A stretch of 64,000 bases of DNA from assembly GCA_964035575.1 (NCBI GenBank), contig OZ037835.1:186001-250000 (forward strand). The letters are read 5' to 3'. This document shows, one piece after another, positions 27,575 through 39,700 of this stretch. The notes under the pieces were generated by a model that worked only from the letters and a program-made list of their open reading frames with translations, ran no database searches and had not been told where the DNA came from. The number at the start of each line of letters is the position of its first letter. Position 1 is the stretch's first letter. A program made the position numbers and the translations under genes. Origin of the DNA: Rhynchopus sp. YZ270_cl-10. Taxonomy: Eukaryota; Euglenozoa; Diplonemea; Diplonemida; Diplonemidae.

Positions 27575-30500
27575 TAATGAATTTTCTTTCCTTACTTCAA
27601 AAACTCTCTCTTTTTTGATTGATTTGGTTTTGGTTGAGACACCAAAAGGTGTCGGTTCTGTGGAATCACTGAACCACCCATATCCTGTATGTTGATTGTT
27701 CTTTCCCTGCGTTGACTGCAGGAAAGTTCGCGTCGCCAGAAAACGCACAGCATCCAGCGGATCCAACGAGGTTGGCAGGATTTTTGAAAAAAGATGAACA
27801 AAAAACCTATTCTTCGCATCCTATTCTTCGCATGTACAACGAAACCGACAACCCTGAACCAGACTTTGGTCCGTTCATGGCACGATTCGGCGACCATGTT
27901 ACGAGCCATCCCATGGAGCTGGGCGACGTCACTGGTGATGAGCTGCGAGCAGTGCTTATGCAGAAGAAGAAGTCATCTGGCGCCTGTGGCATTGATGGGT
28001 GGAGAATTGACGAGCTTCAACGGCTCCCAGTTCCGCTCCTGCAACTCTTTGCGGAATTGTTCAACCTCATTGAGCGCACGAGCTGCTGGCCTCAAGGCCT
28101 CCTCACAGCCTTGGTGACGCTGATTCCCAAAGGCGACTCTGGTGCCCCGCTCGACCTTCGTCCTATTACGGTAACGAGCGCCGTGTACAGACTGTGGGCA
28201 TGTCGCCGGCTTAAGGACATAGTTCGTTGGCAAGACGGCTGGCTCCTCCCTTCGCAACGCGGTTTCCGCACCGGAGGTAGTACCGATGACGTGCTGCTTG
28301 ACATCACGTCAGCCCTTGAAGAAACCCTACTAAATGACGAACTAGAGTTATATTTGGTGGCGCTCGATTTCCAGAAGTGCTTCGACAGAGTCCCGCAGAA
28401 GCTGGTTCTTGCTCTGGCTAAGTCCATGGGAATGCACGCACGCATTCTTGATCCGCTTACTTCGATGTACTGCCACCTCCGCCGGCGTTTCAAGCTCCCC
28501 AATGGTGTTGGACAGGAATTCATGGTAACAAACGGCATCCTCCAAGGTTGCCCAATATCGGCCATGCTCATCAACGCGCTGCTAGCAGTGGTTCTGTCCG
28601 TGATTTTGAGCGAGGTCAGCGGCACATCGTCTTCATCATACGCGGACGACGTCACCATCATGTCAGATACCTCTGAGACGCACATCCAGGAAGCGGTTAC
28701 AATTCTTACGGAATTTTGCCATCTTACAGGAATGCGACTCCACCCATCCAAGACGGTAGTTATGGGAATAGTGCAAGGAACTCTGAAGCACCGGGCTAAA
28801 AACCCTTATGTGGGAACCGTACTTTTGGACGGTTCTAAACTGAACACGGTTAGTTCACAGGTGTTTGTCGGGACCCCGGTAGGAACGCTGTATAACTCTA
28901 ACTGCAGAAGCAACAAGACGCGTATGGAGTCCATTGTGCCAGCATGCGACAAACTATCCACTTCGCCCCTTCCACATGCGCACCGTGCGTCACTCGCCAG
29001 TGTTGCGCTAGTGCCTAAAGCGGTCTACGGATGCCCTTACACCACTACCTCCGCCGCATCGACCAACTCCTTGTGTACCAGTCTCACAAATGGTGTGTTC
29101 GGGAAGAAACACAAAACACGCAACCCCATTGCCGTTTTATCGATTGCGAACAAAGGACATCTGCTCGACCCTGTTACCGTTATCAGATACTCCAGCTTGA
29201 GAAACTTGTTTGCCGGTGCGGTGAAACTCCCATACCTAGTCCCGCGCCTTAACCGGATCCTCGAATTACGACAAAAAGAATCGAGAGTCCCTCTAGATAC
29301 CGGACCCATTGGCCTTGCGATGGAGCGTGCGGGTGAGAGCTTCCGCTGGGGCACAGTACTAGCGGAGTCGCGCACCGCTGGGCATGACGAATGCCTCTTA
29401 TCACTAAATACGATGAAACGCAACCACGAACTACGTGTGCATGTACGATGCAAACGTTGGGTAGAACTGGCCATTGCACGTCCCTCCTACGAAGGTATTG
29501 AAAATGGTATTGACACCAAAAGAACCAACGCGACCCGACTCGCAAAGGGAAACACCGACCTATCCAATGCGTTGACGGCAGTCATCTCAGGTGGTGTGTA
29601 CAGGGCGAACCAGCGTCCGATGATCCTTGCACCCACCGCCAACGACAGTGACGCCTGCGACGATGAGTCCGACGCCAGTGACGGTACCACAGACAGCTCG
29701 GAGGCTGACAGCAGCTCCGATTACGACTGCGACTCCTCGGACGACAAGGCCGTAGGTACTCTTGCTTGCTCCAGCCACTGCCCCCACTGCGAAGCACAGG
29801 AAGAAGACACCAACGAACACATTTTCTGGAGGTGCACAGCTTTCAACGAGATCCGAAGCGATGCAAGGTTTATCGCGATTACCTCTGCTGACCGTACATC
29901 ATGGAAACCGTGCCTTGTGAACTGGGGTGTTGTCCCCCTCAACTGCAATGTCGATGTGTCTGCGCTCCACACGCTAATGGGGAGCATCATCTTAGAGCGT
30001 TGGCGGCTTAATCGTGTTAAGTTTCTCAAGGAAGCTGCGCGTCTCCCCTGGGACAAGGCCGCTGTCACACCAACGATCCCGATCACCTTTGACTGGAGCA
30101 TATTACCTTCTACACCACCCTCCTCTTGGAAGTATGGCCTTGTGCGACATACTGCGTTCTTGGAATGGTTGAAGTCTTTGGAGTTTGTGGACGACAACAA
30201 GAGCTCCATCAGCAACATTGAACTTGGTATCGACTTCGAGGTCTTCTCTGGCCTCCTCCTACAGCACGAGCGAGCACCTGATAACACGGGGTGGTCTGCA
30301 CGAGAACGCGGAAAAGCTATGGGCAAATGGCTTCGTTGGTTCCAGAAGCACTGCACGAACCTCAAGATTGCGTGCCCACTGCCCGGTAACAGTGTCACAA
30401 AAGTGCACAGCCTACGTCCCATTGGTGCACCCCAGGTAGCGGGTGGGCACTCGCCGCGTGCCCGTCTAGGTGTCGATAGCATCGCTGTTATCAGGTCACA

Positions 30501-31040
30501 GCTGTCAAGGTCCGTCCGATGGCTCGCTGACGCGGCATGGGGAACTGCACCACTCGATGCCTACGGCCCTAGCATATCAGCTAGAGCATCTAGGTGGTCT
30601 TCACCTCCAACCTCCTCTGCTGGCACATCGGAGGGTGACATGATCGACGACGTACTCGCAGCGGGAGATCGGCCCGCGAATGACGTGCCGCCTGCTGAGG
30701 GTGACCCTGAGCCCAACCGTATTTTAAAACTAAAGCGTTCTGTTTCTCCCCCCTCCCGTAAACAGAATCCATCAACACGTTCTTCAAAAAGAAAACGCTC
30801 GTCTTCCCCCAGAGCATGCGACAAAACTGCCAAAAAACGGAAGAAATCCGTCATCAATGCCCCCCCCTCCGCCCCGCCACCCCCATCTGATGATGGCCCG
30901 GTGGGTAGTAGTATCAGCGACATCAGTGTGACATCTGCCACACAAGAGAGATCATCGCGCTCGTCTGCGGTGACATAAAAATGTTTAGTATAGTGGAGCA
31001 CACTCTAGGGTGGCTACACTAATACAACCAAGTTTTCAAA
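27575..31040 (+). mobile_element. LINE copy 2, longer copy with full reverse transcriptase region
   Basis: Same family as copy 1, sharing protein and 3' UTR (TATAGTGGAG, then CTACACTAATACAACCAAG) and ending in CCAAGTTTTC plus A6. The left boundary lies somewhere between 27575, where similarity to the host spacer repeat stops, and 27712. No endonuclease or first ORF is visible, so this copy is probably also 5' truncated. Confidence 0.75.
27673..30978 (+). CDS. LINE copy 2 ORF, partial: reverse transcriptase with C-terminal zinc knuckle
   Basis: Open from just after a TGA at 27670-27672 to TAA at 30976-30978, about 1100 codons. There is no ATG in a sensible place, so the true N-terminus is missing. 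Fingers (GIDGWRIDELQRL, TLIPKGD, DLRPITV), motif A VALDFQKCFDRV (Asp codon at 28366), motif B GILQGCPIS and motif C SYADDVTI (28636-28659) are all present. The zinc knuckle is CPHCEAQEEDTNEHIFWRC (C-X2-C-X9-H-X4-C). A later conserved block, SNIELGIDFEVFSG, and a basic tail match copy 1. It would copy its own RNA at a nicked target. Differences from copy 1 are mainly synonymous, so both descend from selected, active lineages. Confidence 0.85.
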   Translation, partial: TTHILYVDCSFPALTAGKFASPENAQHPADPTRLAGFLKKDEQKTYSSHPILRMYNETDNPEPDFGPFMARFGDHVTSHPMELGDVTGDELRAVLMQKKKSSGACGIDGWRIDELQRLPVPLLQLFAELFNLIERTSCWPQGLLTALVTLIPKGDSGAPLDLRPITVTSAVYRLWACRRLKDIVRWQDGWLLPSQRGFRTGGSTDDVLLDITSALEETLLNDELELYLVALDFQKCFDRVPQKLVLALAKSMGMHARILDPLTSMYCHLRRRFKLPNGVGQEFMVTNGILQGCPISAMLINALLAVVLSVILSEVSGTSSSSYADDVTIMSDTSETHIQEAVTILTEFCHLTGMRLHPSKTVVMGIVQGTLKHRAKNPYVGTVLLDGSKLNTVSSQVFVGTPVGTLYNSNCRSNKTRMESIVPACDKLSTSPLPHAHRASLASVALVPKAVYGCPYTTTSAASTNSLCTSLTNGVFGKKHKTRNPIAVLSIANKGHLLDPVTVIRYSSLRNLFAGAVKLPYLVPRLNRILELRQKESRVPLDTGPIGLAMERAGESFRWGTVLAESRTAGHDECLLSLNTMKRNHELRVHVRCKRWVELAIARPSYEGIENGIDTKRTNATRLAKGNTDLSNALTAVISGGVYRANQRPMILAPTANDSDACDDESDASDGTTDSSEADSSSDYDCDSSDDKAVGTLACSSHCPHCEAQEEDTNEHIFWRCTAFNEIRSDARFIAITSADRTSWKPCLVNWGVVPLNCNVDVSALHTLMGSIILERWRLNRVKFLKEAARLPWDKAAVTPTIPITFDWSILPSTPPSSWKYGLVRHTAFLEWLKSLEFVDDNKSSISNIELGIDFEVFSGLLLQHERAPDNTGWSARERGKAMGKWLRWFQKHCTNLKIACPLPGNSVTKVHSLRPIGAPQVAGGHSPRARLGVDSIAVIRSQLSRSVRWLADAAWGTAPLDAYGPSISARASRWSSPPTSSAGTSEGDMIDDVLAAGDRPANDVPPAEGDPEPNRILKLKRSVSPPSRKQNPSTRSSKRKRSSSPRACDKTAKKRKKSVINAPPSAPPPPSDDGPVGSSISDISVTSATQERSSRSSAVT

Positions 31041-31268
31041 AAACAGAGAGTAGACAGAAAAAGACGTTTGTGTGAAAAGGTTTTTTCTGTCAAGTGTTTT
31101 TGTGTGTTGGCGGAGAAGAAAACAGTTTACAATAAAAGACTCCTGCGTCGGTTTTCTTATTGTTAAAAAAATTGACAATTTTCCTGATGAAGATGTAATG
31201 TATGTGCGAGAGATGGGGAGCACGGGAGGGAAAAAACGACTCGTGGATACTGAAAAATTTCACTAGAA
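31041..31268. other. Short spacer between LINE copy 2 and the MITE
   Basis: No gene. CTGCGTCGGTTTTCTT at 31143 also occurs at 26777, so this is host spacer repeat resuming after the LINE. Confidence 0.45.
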
Positions 31269-31276
31269 ATGCACAT

Positions 31277-31573
31277 CAGGCACTCCGCTAGGTACTAAAG
31301 TTCTGTTGATTGTCAACAGAACTTTTTGAAAATGGGGAAAAAAAAAAAAAAAAAAAAGTTCTGCTGAGTGGTTCAGACCCGTTCTACCTGTCAAAAAAGC
31401 TCAGGAGAAGAAGATATGGAGAGGTGAGTGCTCAAACGTCCCAAAAAAGTCAAAATCGGGCGTTGGTAAAAAAAAAAGTTGCGTACCGTGCGCCTGCGGC
31501 GCAAGCATGTACCCCACCAACGTGGACCATCAACAGAATATTTTCAAAATCGGGAATCCTAGCGGAGAGCCTG
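31277..31573 (+). mobile_element. hAT-type MITE, copy 1 (297 bp)
   Basis: The ends are inverted repeats CAGGCACTCCGCTAGG and, read inward from the right, CAGGCTCTCCGCTAGG. An exact 8-bp target duplication ATGCACAT flanks it (31269-31276 and 31574-31581). CAG-type ends with 8-bp duplications are the hAT signature. It holds a 29-bp palindrome at 31297-31325, an A-run and the GTACCGTGCGCCTGCGGCGC motif. No ORF. Confidence 0.85.
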
Positions 31574-31581
31574 ATGCACAT

Positions 31582-32600
31582 ACTTGTAAAAAAAAATTAT
31601 TTTGATAGTCCGACCCCGCAATTAATGGGGGGGTGGGAAAGAAAGTTCTAAATAAAGAATTAATGGCCAACGGCCACATGAGCACGCACACATGAGCACG
31701 CACACATGGGCACGCACACATGGGCACGCACACATGGGCACGCACACATGAGCACGCACACATGGGCACGCACACATGAGCACGCACACATGAGCACGCA
31801 CACATGGGCACGCACACATGAGCACGCACACATGGGCACGCACACATGGGCACGCACACATGTAAAAAGAGGGAAAGTTAGGGGGAAAGAAGTTAAAGAG
31901 GAGGGAGGAAGTTGAGGGAGAGAAGGGTGACCTTCGAGGAGCCGAAAAGAGGCGAAAAAAGGGTGTTTTTTTGTATAGTTTTGTAATATGAACCTAGGAA
32001 GCACGGTGCATTAAGTTCACCAAAAGAGAGAGTAAGTAAGGGGAAATTTTAGTAATGAAGGAGGAAGGGAGGAAACCTGTTTTCAGGATGTCGGTGGGCT
32101 GTAACCTAGGGTACAATTGGGCGTAATTCGGTAAATTTGGGAAATTGGCCAAAAATGCAGTTTTTTTTTGCCGTTTTTTGTACTTTTGACTTGATTTTCG
32201 GTCGTCACATTCCCCAAATCTTCCCACTTATGTGCTGTTTCCCTACAAATCAATATATAATCAAAAACGGCGATGAAAAATATGCCTTGGTGACTGTGTG
32301 AGCAAGCAAAACAGGTCACCCCCCGGGAAAGCCTCTCTCAAAAACATCTGAGTTGTACTGGTGGTGTGACTGGGTGTTATTGGGGCGTAGTAAGGGTGAA
32401 ATTGACCCCAGGTGGGTCCAGATGGGCTGTGTTGGGTCCGGGTGGGTAAATAAACATTACAAGAAAGGGAACAGAAAAAGAAGAAACAGCAGACAGAGTC
32501 TGCTGGAGTTGCAATAATAAAACAGAACAAAATGACAAAATGACAAGATGACAAGATGATCTTTGAAAACACCTGTAGCATGAGTCTTGATTGAGAGTCA
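31582..32600. repeat. Duplicated spacer block D with short minisatellite
   Basis: This block repeats at 46110-47580. Both copies hold the 14-bp minisatellite between ATGGCCAACGGC and TGTAAAAAGAGGGAAAG, then the same A/G-rich and GTAATTCGGTAAATTTGG sequence. The second copy has about 190 bp (47107-47292) that are absent here near 32290. Confidence 0.75.
31675..31862. repeat. 14-bp minisatellite, 13 units
   Basis: Thirteen units of CACATGRGCACGCA, where R is A or G, then a closing CACATG. Unit types in order are AAGGGAGAAGAGG. All three minus-strand frames are open because the motif lacks stops; no gene is inferred. Confidence 0.95.
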
Positions 32601-33756
32601 TCTGAAGAAAGAAAAGCTTTTATTTTTCTTTCCTTCAAAACTTCACACACAACGCTTTTGGTTTTTGGAAGACACACAAGGTGCCAGGTTCTATGATATG
32701 CACGGAACCACCCTGCACCTGTTTGTCATATTGTTTCCCGTGCAATACATGGAGAAACGTTTCACACTCGAAACTAGGGAAAGCTTTTTGATAAAAATTA
32801 GCGAAATACAAAAACCAGCGCGTGTGGAAGAAAAAAGGAGAGGAAAATATTTTTTCTGATTCAAAGTGGTGTTTATGTTTTGGGTACGGGGCGGAGAATA
32901 AAATCTGTTCGATAAAAGAAACGCGAGCTTATTGTTTTATCTTGTTCAAAGAAAAATGAGTAATTTCATCATATGTAATCAATAAATTGAAGTATATGGT
33001 GAGGGATCAACAAAATTGTTCCCATCTAAGATTCTTTCTTTTAAAAAATTATGGGGAAAAAAAAAGTTTATAAGATGACCCTAAGCCTCTCGTGCTGAGT
33101 CACATTAAAAAAACTTCAAAAAGAAAAAAATGAGCTCAACCTTACTAAAAAGGGCGCGAAAGTTGTTGTGGAAAATCGCACATTATTTTGTGGGATGTGT
33201 GCGGTTCTTAGTCGTGCAAAAGAAAAAAGCACAAAATAGAAACCGCCAACAATAAAGACAATAAAGACAAAAGGGAAAGGTTGTGGTGAAACGCACACAT
33301 CTCGACCTGTCGGTGAAGTGTGGCTCTTCTCCAACCCTCCCCAGAACAGAAAATAGAAAAAGTAGGGGGCACGGTGTTCAATTTCCTTTTTAGCGTTGTA
33401 TGCAATAGGTGCCCCTTCAGTGCACCAGGTACAGCACATCTCTTAAGAAAGTCGAACATTAGCTAACAGAAAAAGAAAAAAGAAAAAAGAAGGAAATAAA
33501 AAGAAAATAACACATTCGCACAATCCTCCACCAGGAAAAGTCGACATCAAAAGTAGAAATTTGGTGTGCAAAAAAAAACGCGGAAAAAAACGAGCCTTTT
33601 CTGTTTTGATTTACCGACCCTCCCCCGTGAAATTGTCCCCCCTGGAAGAAAAAGTGAGGGGGGTACAATATCTCGGTTTTTTTTTGGGGGGACAATTTCA
33701 CGGGGGAGGGTCGGTATTTCTTTTTCGAATTCAATTTGTTTTTCTTTGGACCCTTT
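32601..33756. repeat. Spacer downstream of gene 3 (blocks C and E)
   Basis: 32620-32960 is a copy of block C. 33050-33756 repeats 47820-48646, including GTCGACATCAAAAGTAGAAA and the long-class 3' flank. No gene. Confidence 0.6.
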
Positions 33757-36700
33757 TTACACATCCTGTGCATAATCCTCACTACCACTCTGAGGAGAGG
33801 CCAGCACATTCCCGACGGCACTCATCCCTCTGAAGGTACGTGCACGTGGCCCCCCTGGACTCACACCAGCACGCCCGGCACCCATGCCCAGCGCTACGGA
33901 TCTGGTGTTGCGTGCTGGGAGCGAGGCGGCAAGGTTCTGCTGTGGGAAGCTGACCCCACCCCCTCCCCCTGCTCCCCACCCATCTGCAATGCTGATGCTA
34001 CTGTTGCTGCCTGGTGGGTCGCTTGGGGACACACCACTACCACCCCCAGACACACCAGAAAGAGGCAGATGCACAGCAGACCCCAGCTCTTGCAGCGGGA
34101 CGGCTGGGGTGTAATACGAGTCTCCTGCATTTCCCGCATCGACCACACGAGAGAACCCGAGCCCGGAGTCGGCGCCACCACTCCTTACGCTCAAGCGATT
34201 CAGGGCTGCACTGGATTGCGGTAGATCAGCAGTACGAGGGCTCAACCCTTGCAGTGAGGAGCGGGTCGTTGAATTGATGGAATCAACCTCGAGCTCCCCA
34301 AAGACAGAAAGATAGCCCTTTTCGTCTACTTCACGCGACGCTCCGGTACGTTGATCATCCTTCGCCCAGAGCGTGTCCTGTGTGATGCGTCTGCGTGAGG
34401 ATGCAATGACATAGATGTCTGACACTGCATCCACCGCCGCCTTGATCAGAATCGCGACCATCGCAACTGTCAGCACCGTGACAGCGGTTTCGAATCTACT
34501 GTCATTCAGATCTTCGCTGTAGTACGCAAGCCCTTGAAACACCATGGCGGCAGTGGTAGCGAGGTATACCAAGGTGTACAGCGCATTGTCCCGCGGTCTA
34601 CAATACGGCCGCAACGATCCAACAAAAATTGCCATGGACAGAAACAGAACAGCAAGCCCCATCCGGAGGTGCCCGCACTGCACGAAATCCGTTGTGTCCG
34701 GCACCGTCAGCGCCCCCGCAGCGAACATCATCAAGAAGAAAAACGCACAAAACCACGCAGACGCCTGACGGTACGGACGCACCGGGGACATATGGTTTCT
34801 CAACCACAGATCCCCTCGCGACACTGCCACCCATTCACCTGGACCGAGCAGAATCCTTCCTATCGTCCCCACCTCTGTCCCTGCATACACCGCACTCTTT
34901 GGCACCCCTCTCCACACACGGTACACCACCCAAAACGGCACTGCAACACAAAAGATCAGGCCAAAAAGACCGGCAAGAAATTGCCCCAAATTGCGTGGAT
35001 AAATGATAAGGTATTGTGTCACAAACACTGTTCCTTGATACAGCAGTATAAAGACGTACAGCCAGACCGAAGGAAGGCCGCCAAATCCTGCATAATGCGC
35101 AAACCCTGAAAGAAACGTTGATCCCGATGCGTCTGCTGCGCGGGACAACACATAGAGCAGACCAGAGGCGGCCAGGATGAGGCAGAGGTTGCCTACTAGC
35201 GCACCGAGGTGTTGGCTGTTGTCGATTTCGAGGCCGAGGACGTTGACGCCGAGGGGCAGGTCAGAGTGCAGGCCGCATTGCGGTGTGCCGACAAGGCCGA
35301 TGGTGGCGCCTGAGGCAGCGGAGTTGACGCTCACGATGCCTAATGCCGGTGCAGTCGCTGCTGCTTCGGAACGTTGTGCTGCAGAGAGCTCGGCTGCAGA
35401 GATGACGAGGTCGCAGCTCTGTGCAGCGTCGTTTCCGTCGTGTGTGACAGTGATGCGGATGTGCTCTGACGAAGTGTAGTGTGCGTCGCCAAGTGCCAGG
35501 AGCACACCACCAGGTCGCTGAGGGTGTGCCGTCAGAACAACAAAGCCGTCCTGCGTGGAGGCCCACTCCGCGCCGTATTTCTCGTGGTTGCCAGAAAGGG
35601 AGGTGACAGTGGTTGTGAGCTCGGAGGCGGGGACGGGAAGGCCGGACGGATGGTAGGCCCCGATCGAGAGTTTGTGTGCGCGCAGGTCTGCTGCGGTTGC
35701 CTCAGAGGGGCATTCGAGGTGGAGGGGATCCACCTCAGGAGCAGGTGTGTCTGTGGACGGTGCTAAGGACCTGATGTGAGGGCTGAAGGTGTTGCGCGGT
35801 GGTGTGAGTGTTGCGTGCACGTCGGTGGGTGGTGTGAACGTTGCGTGAGGTGCAAACGTCGTATCAGGTGTGGGTCTCGTGTCTGGTGTAGACGTCGTGT
35901 CCAGTGGTGGGGGTGTGCCTGCGAGAGGTGCTGCTGTGTTCGGCCCGGTGTTGCCGTTGGGCGGCGAGAATGTGAACACCATGCGTGGTGCAACAGTGCG
36001 CGGCACCCGTGGGCGTGGTGTTGCAGGGGACCTTGATGCAGGGAATGGCGCTAGAGTTGTCGGTGCCAAGCTTGCCGCAGCTGTCGTAGGAGCCATCGTC
36101 ACTGCAGATGTGACTGGAAGGCCGGTTGCTGGCAACGTAGCGGGCGACACAGTTGCCGTCGATGCTGGCGGTGACGCGGTGTCCGGGGTCTGGGTTTGCG
36201 GAGGGTCTGTTGTCAGCATCTGCTGTGGCAGAGCTGTGGGAGCAGGTGTTAGTGGTGACAGAGTGACCGGAGCCGGAGTAGTGGACACAGTCACAGGCAC
36301 GGCTGTGGGAGGGGACAGTGTCGGTGCCTCAGTAACCAGTGTCGTTGGTGCCGGCAGCACTGCTGTAAATGTCACAGGTGCCAGTGTCGGTTGCTCAGCA
36401 GTTTGTGGTGACGGCGTAAGTGTTGGTGGTGCTGGTGTTAGCGTATTAGGCGACGGTGTTGATGGTGACGGTGTAGGTGGCGACATTGTTGAAGGAATCA
36501 ATGTTACACCTCCACCAAGCACCGACGGCGACGGCGTATTAGGTGATGGTGTTGATGGTGACGGTGTGGGTGGCGACAGTGTTGAAGGAATCAATGTTAC
36601 ACCTCCACCAAGCACCGACGGCGACGGCGTATTAGGTGATGGTGTTGATGGTGACGGTGTGGGTGGCGACATTGTTGAAGGAATCAATGTTACACCGCCA

Positions 36701-39700
36701 CCAAGCACAGACGGCGACGGCGTATTAGGCGATGGTGTTGATGGTGACGGTGTAGGTGGCGACATTGTTGAAGGAATCAATGTTACACCGCCACCAAGCA
36801 CAGACGGCGACGGCGTATTAGGCGATGGTGTTGATGGTGACGGTGTAGGTGGCGACATTGTTGAAGGAATCAATGTTACACCTCCACCAAGCACCGACGG
36901 CGACGGCGTATTAGGTGATGGTGTTGATGGTGACGGTGTGGGTGGCGACATTGTTGAAGGAATCAATGTTACACCGCCACCAAGCACAGACGGCGACGGC
37001 GTATTAGGCGATGGTGTTGGTGGTGACGGTGTAGGTGGCGACATTGTTGAAGGAATCAATGTTACACCTCCACCAAGCACAGACGGCGACGGCGTATTAG
37101 GTGATGGTGTTGATGGTGACGGTGTAGGTGGCGACATTGACGAAGGAATCAATGTTACACCTCCACCAAGCACAGAGGGCGACGGCGTATTAGGCGACGG
37201 TGTTGATGGTGACGGTGTAGGTGGCGACATTGTTGAAGGAATCAATGTTACACCTCCACCAAGCACCGACGGCGACGGCGTATTAGGCGATGGTGTTGGT
37301 GGTGACGGTGTAGGTGGCGACATTGTTGAAGGAATCAATGTTACACCTCCACCAAGCACAGACGGCGACGGCGTATTAGGTGATGGTGTTGATGGTGACG
37401 GTGTAGGTGGCGACATTGACGAAGGAATCAATGTTACACCTCCACCAAGCACAGAGGGCGACGGCGTATTAGGCGATGGTGTTGGTGGTGACGGTGTAGG
37501 TGGCGACATTGTTGAAGGAATCAATGTTACACCTCCACCAAGCACAGACGGCGACGGCGTATTAGGTGATGGTGTTGATGGTGACGGTGTGGGTGGCGAC
37601 ATTGTTGAAGGAATCAATGTTACACCTCCACCAAGCACAGACGGCGACGGCGTATTAGGTGATGGTGTTGATGGTGACGGTGTGGGTGGCGACATTGTTG
37701 AAGGAATCAATGTTACACCTCCACCAAGCACAGACGGCGACGGCGTATTAGGTGATGGTGTTGATGGTGACGGTGTAGGTGGCGACATTGACGAAGGAAT
37801 CAATGTTACACCTCCACCAAGCACAGAGGGCGACGGCGTATTAGGCGATGGTGTTGGTGGTGACGGTGTAGGTGGCGACATTGTTGAAGGAATCAATGTT
37901 ACACCTCCACCAAGCACCGACGGCGACGGCGTATTAGGCGATGGTGTTGGTGGTGACGGTGTAGGTGGCGACATTGTTGAAGGAATCAATGTTACACCTC
38001 CACCAAGCACAGACGGCGACGGCGTATTAGGTGATGGTGTTGATGGTGACGGTGTGGGTGGCGACATTGTTGAAGGAATCAATGTTACACCTCCACCAAG
38101 CACAGACGGCGACGGCGTATTAGGTGATGGTGTTGATGGTGACGGTGTAGGTGGCGACATTGACGAAGGAATCAATGTTACACCTCCACCAAGCACAGAG
38201 GGCGACGGCGTATTAGGCGATGGTGTTGGTGGAGACGGTGTAGGTGGCGACATTGTTGAAGGAATCAATGTTACACCTCCACCAAGCACAGACGGCGACG
38301 GTGTTACAGGTGCAGGTGTCGATGGCGAAGGCGTCAGAGATGCCGGTGTTGGCGGCGAAGGTGTTACAGGTGCCGGTGTAGGAGGTGACGGTGTAGGTGG
38401 CGACATTGACGAAGGAATCAATGTTACACCTCCACCAAGCACAGAGGGCGACGGCGTATTAGGCGATGGTGTTGGTGGAGACGGTGTAGGTGGCGACATT
38501 GTTGAAGGAATCAATGTTACACCTCCACCAAGCACAGACGGCGACGGTGTTACAGGTGCAGGTGTCGATGGCGAAGGCGTCAGAGATGCCGGTGTTGGCG
38601 GCGAAGGTGTTACAGGTGACGGTGTAGGAGGTGATGGAGTAACAGGTGCCGGTGCTGGCGGTGACGGTGTTACAGGTGCCGGTGTCGATGGCGAAGGTGT
38701 TACAGGTGCAGGTGTCAGTGTCGAAGGAGTTAGCGGACTCGGATTGGGTGGTGATGGTGTCGGGGGACTCGGAGTTGGTCGTGATGGTGACGGAGGACTC
38801 GGAGTTGGTGGTGACGGTGTCGGAGGACTCGGAGTTGGTGGTGACGTTGTCGGGGGACTCGGAGTTGGTGGTGATGGTGTCGGAGGATTCGGAGTTGGTG
38901 GTGATGGTGTCGGAGGACTCGGAGTTGGTGGTGATGGTGTCGGAGGACTCGGAGTTGGTGGTGATGGTGTCGGAGGACTCGGAGTTGGTGGTGATGGTGT
39001 CGGAGGACTCGGAGTTGGTGGTGATGGTGTCGGAGGACTCGGAGTTGGTGGTGATGGTGTCGGAGGACTCGGAGTTGGTGGTGACGTTGTCGGGGGACTC
39101 GGAGTTGGTGGTGATGGTGTCGGAGGATTCGGAGTTGGTGGTGATGGTGTCGGAGGACTCGGAGTTGGTGGTGATGGTGTCGGAGGACTCGGAGTTGGTG
39201 GTGATGGTGTCGGAGGACTCGGAGTTGGTGGTGATGGTGTCGGAGGACTCGGAGTTGGTGGTGATGGTGTCGGAGGACTCGGAGTTGGTGGTGATGGTGT
39301 CGGAGGACTCGGAGTTGGTGGTGACGGTGTCGGAGGACTCGGAGTCGGTGGTGACGGTGTCGGAGGACTCGGAGTTGGTGGGGACGGTGTCGGAGGACTC
39401 GGAGTCGGTGGTGATGGTGTCGGAGGACTCGGAGTTGGTGGGGACGGTGTCGGAGGACTTGGAGTCGGTGGTGACGGTGTCGGAGGACTCGGAGTTGGTG
39501 GGGACGGTGTCGGAGGACTCGGAGTCGGTGGGGACGGTGTCGGAGGACTTGGAGTCGGTGGTGACGGTGTCGGAGGACTCGGAGTTGGTGGGGACGGTGT
39601 CGGAGGACTCGGAGTCGGTGGGGACGGTGTCGGAGGACTCGGAGTTGGTGGGGACGGTGTCGGAGGACTTGGAGTCGGAGGACTCGGAGTCGGTGGTGAC

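Noticed and set aside
31675-31862. CRISPR-like regular repeats
   Set aside because: There are no unique spacers, only 14-bp tandem units with one variable base, and the genome is eukaryotic.
31530-32004. Cys-rich ORFs (CACPCVRAHV type) over the 14-bp minisatellites, also at 46101-46827
   Set aside because: The minisatellite lacks stops; three frames are open at once and no start, signal or domain supports a gene.
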